7,993 nt of DNA from Clostridia bacterium. GTDB taxonomy: Bacteria; Bacillota; Clostridia; Christensenellales; Aristaeellaceae. The stretch covers positions 1 through 7,993 of the forward strand of contig JAFSZW010000214.1 in the NCBI GenBank assembly GCA_017458865.1. The letters run 5' to 3'. The notes beneath the pieces were generated by a model. The model saw nothing but the letters and a program-made list of their open reading frames with translations. It was not told the origin of the DNA and searched no databases. A program made the translations under genes and the position numbers. Shown piece after piece: positions 1-6,874 of this stretch. Positions within the stretch are counted from its first letter, which is position 1; every line of letters begins with the position of its first letter.

Positions 1-2
1 AA

Positions 3-200
3 CTGATTCCCGAGTCATATGCCTCAATGAAGATGGCCCTGCTCCTGGTAATCTCCTGCCCTGTTGGGTCCAACATAGCCGTTTACGCCCAGCTTCACGA
101 TGCAGACTATCAGTATGCGGTAGAGACTGTCGTCCTTTCCACGCTGTTCTCCATCATTACCATCCCGGCAGTCGTGTGGCTTGCCCGTCTGGTGTGGTAA
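3..200 (+). CDS. AEC-family (auxin efflux carrier-like) permease, C-terminal fragment
   Basis: Only the last 65 codons are present; the gene begins before the window. Codons start at base 3 and end with TAA at 198-200. The fragment has two hydrophobic stretches. The first (ALLLVISCPVGSNIAVYAQL) carries the Pro-x-Gly-Ser-Asn type motif that breaks a helix in the C-terminal half of AEC permeases. The second ends in IPAVVWLARLVW at the C-terminus. AEC proteins are inner-membrane transporters with about ten helices; characterised members move malate, malonate and similar organic acids. The substrate cannot be deduced from this fragment. The gene is followed by a strong hairpin terminator about 95 bases later, so it probably ends its own transcript. 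The family call rests on the last two helices only. Confidence 0.75.
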   Translation: MIPESYASMKMALLLVISCPVGSNIAVYAQLHDADYQYAVETVVLSTLFSIITIPAVVWLARLVW

Positions 201-296
201 CAGCCGGAGCCACCTTTGGATGCGAAGCAGGCATTTCCCGTTGCACATCACACTGTCCAGCTGGAAACATCAGTATCTGGGTAGATCATAACAAGA

Positions 297-344
297 GGCA
301 CGGAGCAGCGACATATGCCGCTGTCCCGTGCCTTTTGCTTTTTT
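297..344 (+). terminator. Rho-independent terminator, probably shared by two convergent transcripts
   Basis: GGCACGG (297-303) pairs with CCGTGCC (326-332), and just inside it CAGCG (306-310) pairs with CGCTG (319-323), leaving an 8-base loop. TTTTGCTTTTTT follows on the + strand, which fits termination of the AEC permease transcript. On the minus strand the hairpin begins 10 bases past the stop codon of the secreted-protein gene, but the run after it (TCTTGTTATG) is poor in T, so termination there should be weaker. Confidence 0.85.
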
Positions 345-864
345 ATCTCAGATGGTAAGTCAATGATGCCGGCGAATGCTCCGGAACCTCTTCGCCCTCA
401 GAAAAGTCGGTGCATGAACAGGCAATGTAATCCGCCGATACCCAGCCGACGAGGCGAATGGCATCCCCCTCGTACACCCGGATCATGGCGTAGTTTTTGC
501 CCCTGTACGATTCCACCTTGACCAGTTCAAACTGGCTGTTCTTTTCAAGTGTCCCGATCTTGCTTCCCGGATAGAGAGAACCGGTATTCTCCCCTTTCTG
601 CGGCGTATCCCACATGGAGACCCGTGACCCGCAGCAGAAGATGTGCTCATCATCGCCGTTAAAGGTTTCATAGTAGTATGGTACGCCGTCCGTAAAGGCA
701 CCGATATGCGTGCAGAGGTGCTGTGCGGCGGCATTCGATCCAACCTTCTGAACGGCTGGAGACGGATCTGCAAGGGCAGAAAGCGGCATGAGCAGCATGG
801 CAATGATCAGACATATTGAAAGGAGGTGAAAACGTGTGCTGTCTGACTTTGGAATGATGATCAC
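343..864 (-). CDS. Secreted SH3-like domain protein, last gene of the exporter operon
   Basis: A 173-residue protein of unknown function that looks exported. Residues 13-31 are a hydrophobic signal segment ending SALA, with a likely signal peptidase I cut after Ala32. There is no lipobox Cys. Residues about 80-147 contain short beta-like stretches with spaced Gly and Trp and end in VGWVSADYI, the usual closing pattern of bacterial SH3 (SH3b) domains, which often bind cell wall or other proteins. The mature part has five Cys (51, 77, 78, 149, 151), so disulfides or metal binding are possible. The start is GTG, 17 bases after the ABC subunit stop, with GGAGG 11 bases before it; this suggests co-translation with the exporter. 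The SH3-like call is by eye and the family is not recognised. It may act at the wall or assist what the exporter handles, but this is inference. Confidence 0.7.
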   Translation of the reverse strand: MIIIPKSDSTRFHLLSICLIIAMLLMPLSALADPSPAVQKVGSNAAAQHLCTHIGAFTDGVPYYYETFNGDDEHIFCCGSRVSMWDTPQKGENTGSLYPGSKIGTLEKNSQFELVKVESYRGKNYAMIRVYEGDAIRLVGWVSADYIACSCTDFSEGEEVPEHSPASLTYHLR

Positions 865-880
865 GTTCTATGCAGCCTCC

Positions 881-2830
881 TTATTCGAGTTCAAACGCAC
901 CGGTGTACAGCTGGTAATACGTCCCGCGCTCCGCAATCAGGTCATCATGCGTGCCGCGCTCGATAATTCTGCCGTGATCGAGCACCATGATGGCATCCGA
1001 ATTGCGGACAGTGGACAGGCGGTGGGCAATGACAAAGACCGTACGTCCACGCATGAGGTTATCCATGCCCTGCTGGACGAGCGCCTCAGTTCTGGTATCA
1101 ATGGAAGAGGTCGCCTCGTCAAGAATCATGACCGGCGGGTTGGCAACTGCCGCCCTGGCAATGGAAATCAGCTGACGCTGGCCCTGAGAGAGGCTGGCGC
1201 CGTTTCCGGTCAGAAGCGTGTCATAGCCGTTCGGCAGACGCCGGATGAAGTCATCCGCATTGGCCAGCTTCGCCGCCTCAATGCACTCATCATCCGTCGC
1301 ATCCAGACGTCCATACCGGATGTTCTCCATAACCGTTCCGGTAAACAGATTAACTTCCTGCAGAACAACGCCCAGAGAACGCCGCAGATCCGGCTTTTTG
1401 ATCTTCGTAATATTGATGCCGTCATACCGGATCTTGCCGTCCGGGATATCATAGAACCGGTTGATCAGATTTGTAATCGTGGTTTTGCCCGCGCCCGTAG
1501 CGCCGACAAATGCGATCTTCTGACCCGGATGCGCATAGAGCGAGATGTCATACAGGACCTGCTTCTCCGGCACATAGCCAAAGTCCACATTCTCCATGAC
1601 CACATCGCCGCGGAGTTCCTTGTACTCTGTAATGCCGGACTCGCGGTGTGTATGCCGCCACGCCCATTTGCCGGTCACAGTCGGGGATTCCTGAATGGAT
1701 CCATCCTCGGCAACACGGGCATTCACCAGCGTTACATAACCATTGTCTTCTTCAGACTTCTCATCAATCAGGCTGAAAATCCGGCTTGCGCCTGCAAGAC
1801 CCATGGCAATCATGGAAATCTGCATGGATACCTGGCCAACTGTCTGAGAGAGCGAGCGGGACATGCTGAGGAACGAGACGATCACGCCAATCGTGATCGT
1901 GCTGATGCCTGTCAGGGAAAGATTCGGCGTCTTCAGCACCGCAAGCAGACCGCCAATGATCGCGAGGAGAACGTACATCAGGTTGCCCATGTTTCCGAGA
2001 ATGGGCATCAGAATGTTGCCAATCTGGTTGGCCCGTTCGCCGGCATGGAAGAGCTGTTCATTGAGCTCATCAAACTGCTCCAGATTCTTCTGCTCATGAC
2101 AAAAGACCTTGACAACCTTCTGGCCCTGCATCATCTCCTCGACAAAACCTTCCTCTTTTGCCAGGGATTTCTGCTGCGCCATCATGAAGGCTGCGCTCTG
2201 TCCGCCCAGCTTGCCCGTGATTCTCACCATGAGGAAAAGTACGCCGACTACAGCCAGGGTGAGCCAGATGCTGTAGATCATCATCATGGTAAACACAGAG
2301 ACAACTGACAACGTGGACTGGATGATATTGGGGATGCTCTGCCCGATCATCTGGCGGATGGCATCCGTATCATTGGTATAGGTACTCATGATATCGCCAT
2401 GCGCATGGGTATCAAAGTACCGGACAGGCAACGTTTCCATCTGATCAAACATCGCGTCACGGAACCGCTTCAGGGTTCCCTGCGTCACCCTGGCCATTGT
2501 TCTTGTCTGGGTAAATGACGCAATCACACCAAGGAGATAGATACATGCCATGGTCCCCATAATGGAGAGGAGCTTGCCCTCAATGCTTTCATATCCGAGT
2601 GATATGCCCGGCAGGATGCACTCATCTATGAGCCGCTGGAGGAACATTGTCGCACTGACAGAAGAAACTGCCGCTACAACATTGCTGACAGTTACCAGGA
2701 TCATTTCCTTCTTATACCCGTCACCGATGAATTTGAGGAGACGTCCCAGAACCTTCCTGTCAATGTTTTTGAGATTTATGCTGCCTGGAGCCGGCCGGCC
2801 GCCAGGACCGCGTCTGCGTTTATCTGACAT
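881..2830 (-). CDS. Heterodimeric ABC exporter, second subunit (catalytic Walker B, degenerate signature)
   Basis: A 649-residue half-transporter fusing a six-helix membrane domain (about 30-350) to an ATPase domain (about 410-649). Seen motifs: Walker A GATGAGKT (443-450), Q-loop Gln491, signature LSQGQ (547-551) instead of LSGGQ, Walker B ILDE with catalytic Glu572, D-loop SSID, and switch His603. It therefore supplies the working Walker A/B/His of the consensus ATP site and the weakened signature of the other site. This matches the LmrD/BmrD/TM288-type partner. An Arg/Gly/Pro-rich N-tail (about 4-16) precedes the first helix. About 50 extra residues (357-408, with TGKWAWRH) sit between the two domains, a feature I recall from Bacillota members of this group. 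The ATG directly follows the previous gene's TAA, with AAAGGAGG 8 bases upstream, so the two subunits are translated together. Likely role: export of drugs, lipids or peptides; the substrate is unknown. Confidence 0.93.
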   Translation of the reverse strand: MSDKRRRGPGGRPAPGSINLKNIDRKVLGRLLKFIGDGYKKEMILVTVSNVVAAVSSVSATMFLQRLIDECILPGISLGYESIEGKLLSIMGTMACIYLLGVIASFTQTRTMARVTQGTLKRFRDAMFDQMETLPVRYFDTHAHGDIMSTYTNDTDAIRQMIGQSIPNIIQSTLSVVSVFTMMMIYSIWLTLAVVGVLFLMVRITGKLGGQSAAFMMAQQKSLAKEEGFVEEMMQGQKVVKVFCHEQKNLEQFDELNEQLFHAGERANQIGNILMPILGNMGNLMYVLLAIIGGLLAVLKTPNLSLTGISTITIGVIVSFLSMSRSLSQTVGQVSMQISMIAMGLAGASRIFSLIDEKSEEDNGYVTLVNARVAEDGSIQESPTVTGKWAWRHTHRESGITEYKELRGDVVMENVDFGYVPEKQVLYDISLYAHPGQKIAFVGATGAGKTTITNLINRFYDIPDGKIRYDGINITKIKKPDLRRSLGVVLQEVNLFTGTVMENIRYGRLDATDDECIEAAKLANADDFIRRLPNGYDTLLTGNGASLSQGQRQLISIARAAVANPPVMILDEATSSIDTRTEALVQQGMDNLMRGRTVFVIAHRLSTVRNSDAIMVLDHGRIIERGTHDDLIAERGTYYQLYTGAFELE

Positions 2831-4576
2831 TTAGGCCGCCTCCTTTCCATGGGTCTGCAGCGTATAGATTTCCTGATAGATGCCCTTAAGCGCCATGAGC
2901 TCATCATGGGTACCCTGTTCGACAATCCGGCCGCCATCCATAACCAGGATGATGTCCGCATTTTCAACAGAGGCGACGCGCTGGGCAATGATGATCTTGG
3001 TAGTATCCGGAATCTCCTCCGCAAACGCGCGGCGGATCATGGCATCCGTCTTCGTATCTACCGCGGAGGTGGAGTCATCCAGGATCAGAACCTTCGGATG
3101 CTTGAGCAGCGCTCTGGCAATACACAGACGCTGTTTCTGGCCGCCGGATACATTGGTGCCGCCCTGCTCAATATAGGTATCATACTTGTCCGGGAACTGG
3201 TTGATGAACTCATCCGCCTGCGCAAGCTGGCAGACGTGCTGGATTTCCTCATCCGTCGCATCCGCTTTGCCCCACCTCAGGTTTTCCTTTATGGTGCCTG
3301 AGAACAGCACGTTTTTCTGGAGAACAACGGCGACCTCATTGCGAAGCGCCTCAAGATCATATGCGCGCACATCCACACCGCCAACCCGGACAGTGCCTGA
3401 TGTGACATCGTAGAGCCTTGAAATCAGCTGAATGAGCGTCGTCTTGGACGAACCGGTGCCACCGATAATGCCCACCGTCTTCCCGGAGGGAATGTGCAGA
3501 TTGATCTCGGACAGTGCATCATGACCGCTGCCGGCCTTATACCGGAACGAAACATTGTCAAAGTCAATACTTCCGTCGCTTACCGTCATAATCGGGTTAT
3601 CCGGCGAGACCAGGGAACTCCTGTGATCAAGCACCTCAACAATATGGTTGGCGCTCTCGGAGGCCATGGTCATCATGACGAAGACCATGGAAAGCATCAT
3701 CATGGAGGAGAGAATCTGGACTCCGTAGTTAATGAGCGAGGACAGTTGTCCGGTCGTCAGGGTCGTCGCACCGGATCTGACAATCATCCTGGCACCAAAG
3801 AAGCAGACGAGGAGCATGGCCGTATAGATGCAGGTCATCATGATCGGGGCATTGAGGGCCAGGATGCGCTCGACATGTGTAAAGTCCTTGCGCACTTCTT
3901 CGCTGGCATTTTCAAACTTGTTCTGTTCAAAGTCCTCGCGAACAAAGGATTTGACTACACGGATGCCCGCCACATTCTCCTGGACGGAATTGTTCAGGGC
4001 ATCATAACGCTTGAAAATCCGCTTGAAGATCGGGAATACCGTCCGGCTGATTCCAAACAGTGCAATGCCAAGCACCGGGATGATGGCAAGGAAAATCAGC
4101 GACATTCTGACACTGATCGAAAAGCTCATGACCATTGAGAAGATCAACATGAGCGGTGTCCGGATGGCAATGCGGATCAGCATCTGATAGGCATTCTGCA
4201 CATTGCTGACATCCGTTGTCAGACGGGTCACCAGTGAGGATGTCGAGAACAGATCAATATCCGCAAAGGAAAACTCCTGGATCCGGTAAAACAGGTCCTT
4301 GCGCAGATTCTTGGCAAATCCGCAGCCGGCTGTCGCCGCAAAACGTCCTGACATTGTTCCGCAGAACAGGGACATCATGGCCATCAGCACGAGAATGAAG
4401 CCGGTGCTGACAATCGGGCTCAGGCTTTCGCCCGTCATCCGGTCAATCATCCGGGCCATCAGCAGCGGAATGATACATTCCAGGACCACCTCACAGGAGA
4501 CAAACAGCGGCGTCAGGATAGATGCCTTCTTGTACTCCCGCACACTGCCGGCCAGCTTTCTCATATTTTCAAACAA
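2831..4576 (-). CDS. Heterodimeric ABC exporter, first subunit (degenerate ATP site)
   Basis: A half-transporter of 581 residues from the TTG at 4576, with a membrane domain (about 15-310) and an ATPase domain (about 335-581). Walker A is GGTGSSKT (372-379), with Ser where Gly normally precedes Lys. The signature VSGGQ (476-480) is intact. Walker B is LILDD, with Asp501 replacing the catalytic Glu, and the switch residue is Gln532 (AQR) instead of His. These changes mark the regulatory, non-hydrolysing site of LmrC/BmrC/TM287-type subunits; its good signature completes the active site of the partner. No well-placed ATG exists. GGGGAGG at 4586-4592 lies 9 bases from the TTG at 4576, 3 bases from another in-frame TTG at 4582, and 21 bases from ATG 4564. 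I chose 4576 for spacing; ATG 4564 remains possible if translation is coupled to a short upstream ORF. The stop TAA abuts the next gene's ATG. Confidence 0.92.
   Translation of the reverse strand: MFENMRKLAGSVREYKKASILTPLFVSCEVVLECIIPLLMARMIDRMTGESLSPIVSTGFILVLMAMMSLFCGTMSGRFAATAGCGFAKNLRKDLFYRIQEFSFADIDLFSTSSLVTRLTTDVSNVQNAYQMLIRIAIRTPLMLIFSMVMSFSISVRMSLIFLAIIPVLGIALFGISRTVFPIFKRIFKRYDALNNSVQENVAGIRVVKSFVREDFEQNKFENASEEVRKDFTHVERILALNAPIMMTCIYTAMLLVCFFGARMIVRSGATTLTTGQLSSLINYGVQILSSMMMLSMVFVMMTMASESANHIVEVLDHRSSLVSPDNPIMTVSDGSIDFDNVSFRYKAGSGHDALSEINLHIPSGKTVGIIGGTGSSKTTLIQLISRLYDVTSGTVRVGGVDVRAYDLEALRNEVAVVLQKNVLFSGTIKENLRWGKADATDEEIQHVCQLAQADEFINQFPDKYDTYIEQGGTNVSGGQKQRLCIARALLKHPKVLILDDSTSAVDTKTDAMIRRAFAEEIPDTTKIIIAQRVASVENADIILVMDGGRIVEQGTHDELMALKGIYQEIYTLQTHGKEAA
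2839..2846 (-). promoter_or_regulatory. Ribosome binding site of the second ABC subunit
   Basis: AAAGGAGG lies within the last codons of the first ABC subunit, 8 bases before the ATG at 2830. The upstream stop codon falls between the two, so ribosomes finishing the first subunit can reinitiate directly. This favours equal amounts of the two partners. Confidence 0.8.
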
Positions 4577-4661
4577 TTGCAAATTCCTCCCCTTTTCTGT
4601 ACACCTTGTATTTCTTCCAGTTCATCCATGATTCCATATTCATCCCGGGCATCGCATCATT

Positions 4662-5111
4662 CTAACACGATGAAGAATGATCCGCCCACTCCAGGCTGAT
4701 ATTTGCGGCAATACGCTCAAGCATCTGTCTCAGCTTCTCAGTCTCATCATCGCTGAGCCCACGCATGAGCGTCTTTTCTGTCTCAGCATGGTGCGCCTTA
4801 ATCTGATACCGCTGGTCCTTTCCCTTGCTGGTTACAGTTACCTGCTTGCTTTTCTGCTTTCCCGAGCCCGGACGCGTGGTAACATATCCGCTTTTCTCAA
4901 GCCGCGAAATCAGCCCAACTACCGTTGGATGAGAAACCCCGAGTTGCCGTTCAATCTCCTTCTGAGTTGTCTCACCACCGGCATCCTCAATGCATTTCAA
5001 CACCTGCAGCTGAGAAAGTGTAAGATCATATCTGTTCAGCTCCGCGTCAATATGCAAGCGCATCCGCCTGCTGATCTCCTTGATCAGAAATCCGATATCC
5101 CTGCTGCTCAT
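4662..5111 (-). CDS. MarR-family transcriptional regulator of the exporter operon
   Basis: A 149-residue protein of typical MarR length. An N-terminal dimer helix (about 5-28) leads into a winged helix-turn-helix: TTQKEIERQLGVSHPTVVGL (48-67) is the helix-turn-helix and recognition helix, and residues 77-95 (TTRPGSGKQKSKQVTVT) form a basic wing. The C-terminal helices (about 99-145) complete the dimer interface. MarR proteins usually repress nearby efflux genes and release DNA on binding small phenolic, lipid or drug-like ligands, or on cysteine oxidation; Cys40 and Cys149 are the only cysteines here. It is the first gene of the operon, 85 bases ahead of the exporter start, and a palindrome covers the start site of its own promoter. 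The ATG at 5111 has no good ribosome site: GGGGGAG is about 20 bases upstream, and no other in-frame start lies between. Confidence 0.92.
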   Translation of the reverse strand: MSSRDIGFLIKEISRRMRLHIDAELNRYDLTLSQLQVLKCIEDAGGETTQKEIERQLGVSHPTVVGLISRLEKSGYVTTRPGSGKQKSKQVTVTSKGKDQRYQIKAHHAETEKTLMRGLSDDETEKLRQMLERIAANISLEWADHSSSC

Positions 5112-5176
5112 GACCAGATCACATCGCTCATCTCCCCCGTAAAATCAGCTATTCCTCATAGTATATCTTCTGATAA

Positions 5177-5192
5177 GTGTAGTGCGCTACAC
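5177..5192. promoter_or_regulatory. Probable MarR operator (16-bp palindrome)
   Basis: GTGTAGTGCGCTACAC has perfect 6-bp arms, GTGTAG and CTACAC, around TGCG. Its size fits a MarR dimer site. It begins at the base after the -10 box and covers the predicted transcription start, a position where bound repressor would block polymerase. That this regulator binds it is inferred from position and symmetry. Confidence 0.75.
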
Positions 5193-5221
5193 ATGATAAT
5201 ACGCATCCCTTTATCTGTCAA
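5193..5221 (-). promoter_or_regulatory. Promoter of the marR-ABC-ABC-secreted protein operon
   Basis: Read on the minus strand, TTGACA (5221-5216) is a perfect -35 and TATCAT (5198-5193) matches the -10 consensus at five of six bases, with exactly 17 bases between them. The expected start is near base 5186, about 75 bases before the regulator's ATG. Confidence 0.85.
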
Positions 5222-5321
5222 CGCTGAATTTGCCGCCGGTCAGCACCGTTTATCCGCTGCTCGTGCGGTTTTGCCCCTCATGATCACTGACCCCTGCCCC
5301 TGTCAAAGTCTGCTTTTTCCA

Positions 5322-5350
5322 TTGATTTCAACTGCCGCACATGATATACT
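5322..5350 (+). promoter_or_regulatory. Promoter of argH with extended -10
   Basis: TTGATT (5322-5327) is a four-of-six -35. TATACT (5345-5350) is a five-of-six -10, after a 17-base spacer. TG at 5342-5343 gives the TGn extended -10, which can offset the weaker -35. The expected start is near 5357, leaving about 65 bases of leader before the ATG. Confidence 0.7.
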
Positions 5351-5421
5351 TCGCTATATTCTACGGGTCTCGCCGAAAAACAGCATAGCTTGCGGCTGGA
5401 ACCGATACAGGAGGAATACTT

Positions 5422-6816
5422 ATGAAACTATGGGGCGGCCGGTTCAGCAAGGATCCGGACCAGATGGTTCTCGAATTTGATGAGTGTATCGAAATCGGAA
5501 ACCGCATGTATGAACAGGATATCCTGGGCTCTATTGCCCATGCAACAATGCTCGGTGCACAGGGCATCCTGTCCCAGGCAGATACAAAAGCCATTGTGGA
5601 CGGCCTGAACGGTATTCTTGAGGATGCCCGAAACGGCAAAATCACCTGGTCCGTCGATGCCGAGGACATTCATATGAACGTAGAGACGCTGCTCATTGAA
5701 CGCATCGGCGAAGCCGGGAAACGGCTCCATACCGGCCGCAGCCGGAACGACCAGGTGGCGCTCGACAACCACATGATCGTCATGGATGCCTGCAGGGAGA
5801 TCATCTCGCTCCTCACGGCGCTGAATACAGTCCTGCTCGATACCGCGGCCGATCATCTGGATACTGCAATGCCGGGCTATACCCATCTGCAGCACGCTCA
5901 GCCCATCACCCTTGCCCATCATCTCATGGCCTACGTCGAGATGTTCCTGCGGGACCTCCGCCACTTTGAATTCACCTACGAGCAGGCGGACGAAATGCCC
6001 CTCGGCTCCGGCGCCCTTGCCGGCACCACCTATCCGCTGGACCGCGAAAAAGTCGCATCTCTCCTTGGATTCAGCCGCATCACCATGAACAGTCTTGACG
6101 GCGTCAGCAATCGCGATTATTTCATTGATTTCATCTCTGCCGCCTCTCTGACCATGATGCATCTTTCCAGATTCTGCGAGGAGCTCATCCTCTGGTGTTC
6201 CAGTGAGTTTGCCTTCATTGAGATGGACGATGCCTTTGCAACCGGCTCTTCCATCATGCCACAGAAGAAGAATCCGGATGTCGCCGAGCTGATCCGCGGC
6301 AAGAGCGGCCGCGTATACGGTGCACTGGTCGGTTTGCTGACCACAATGAAAGGTCTCCCGCTCTCCTACAACAAGGACATGCAGGAAGACAAGGAACTGT
6401 TCTACGACGCCTCAGATACCCTCCAGCACTGTCTAGCCGTCTTTACAGCCATGTTTGCCAAGGTCACCTACAACAAAGCCCGCATGGCCGAGGCAGCCAT
6501 GGATGGCTTCACCAATGCCACCGACTGTGCAGATTATCTGGTCAAGAAGGGTGTCACCTTCCGGGATGCCCACCGGATCTCCGGCGAGCTGGTCGCCTAC
6601 TGCATCAAGCACGGAAAGATTCTCTCGGATCTCTCGCTTGATGAGTACAGGGCATACAGTCCCGTCTTCGACTTGGACATCTATGATGCCATTTCTCTTG
6701 AAACCTGCATCGGCAAGCGCAACATTCCTGGTGCACCTGCCCCTGAGGCGGTTCAGGCATCCATAAATAGCGCACGTGCCCGCCTTGAGGCTTTTAAGGC
6801 AAAGTTTGTACAGTGA
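5422..6816 (+). CDS. argH: Argininosuccinate lyase
   Basis: A 464-residue cytosolic enzyme of normal full length that splits argininosuccinate into arginine and fumarate, the last step of arginine synthesis; the active enzyme is a homotetramer. Visible family marks: N-terminal MKLWGGRF; HTGRSRNDQVALD (103-115) for substrate binding; PGYTHLQHAQP (151-161) containing the general-acid histidine motif; and the fumarate-lyase signature GSSIMPQKKNP (275-285) on the mobile loop with the catalytic serine (Ser276/277 region). YNKDMQEDKE (316-325) is also typical. The start is secure: AGGAGG at 5409-5414, 7 bases before the ATG. It has its own promoter and terminator and is divergent from the exporter operon, so it appears to be transcribed alone. 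argG, its usual neighbour, is not in the window. No frameshift or missing key residue was seen. Confidence 0.97.
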   Translation: MKLWGGRFSKDPDQMVLEFDECIEIGNRMYEQDILGSIAHATMLGAQGILSQADTKAIVDGLNGILEDARNGKITWSVDAEDIHMNVETLLIERIGEAGKRLHTGRSRNDQVALDNHMIVMDACREIISLLTALNTVLLDTAADHLDTAMPGYTHLQHAQPITLAHHLMAYVEMFLRDLRHFEFTYEQADEMPLGSGALAGTTYPLDREKVASLLGFSRITMNSLDGVSNRDYFIDFISAASLTMMHLSRFCEELILWCSSEFAFIEMDDAFATGSSIMPQKKNPDVAELIRGKSGRVYGALVGLLTTMKGLPLSYNKDMQEDKELFYDASDTLQHCLAVFTAMFAKVTYNKARMAEAAMDGFTNATDCADYLVKKGVTFRDAHRISGELVAYCIKHGKILSDLSLDEYRAYSPVFDLDIYDAISLETCIGKRNIPGAPAPEAVQASINSARARLEAFKAKFVQ

Positions 6817-6837
6817 ACTCATTTCCCGCATAAACCA

Positions 6838-6874
6838 ACATCCGCACCAGCAATCCGGTGCGGATGTCTTTATC
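6838..6874 (+). terminator. Rho-independent terminator of argH
   Basis: ACATCCGCACC (6838-6848) pairs perfectly over 11 bp with GGTGCGGATGT (6857-6867) around an 8-base loop, 21 bases after the argH stop. The tail CTTTATCAT is only moderately T-rich, so the strength comes mainly from the stem. Confidence 0.8.

Larger units (their letters stand above)
5112..5421. other. Divergent intergenic region between the regulator and argH
   Basis: This 310-base gap holds two back-to-back promoters: the minus-strand one at 5193-5221 with its operator, and the plus-strand argH promoter at 5322-5350. The 100 bases between the two -35 boxes show no coding signal and no clear operator. An inverted repeat, ATATA-N6-TATAT (5344-5359), overlaps the argH -10 and predicted start. 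Confidence 0.7.

Noticed and set aside
836..2308. A 490-codon + strand frame opposite the second ABC gene, preceded by AAAGGAGGTG and a GTG.
   Set aside because: Its codons align exactly opposite those of the ABC gene, so it stays open simply because that gene avoids TTA, CTA and TCA codons. The ribosome-site match is the complement of His-Leu-Leu codons in the secreted protein. The product has no sensible features.
5253..5275. CCGC...GCGG followed by TTTT as a terminator between the divergent promoters.
   Set aside because: A 4-bp stem is too weak, and it lies upstream of the argH promoter where no + strand transcript is expected.
4677..5480. A 267-codon + strand frame opposite the regulator, running into argH.
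   Set aside because: It lies antisense to a clear MarR gene, crosses both promoters and overlaps the start of argH; no supporting signal.
5428..6162. A 244-codon minus-strand frame inside argH.
   Set aside because: Same mirror-frame effect opposite a highly conserved enzyme gene, with no ribosome site or recognisable product.
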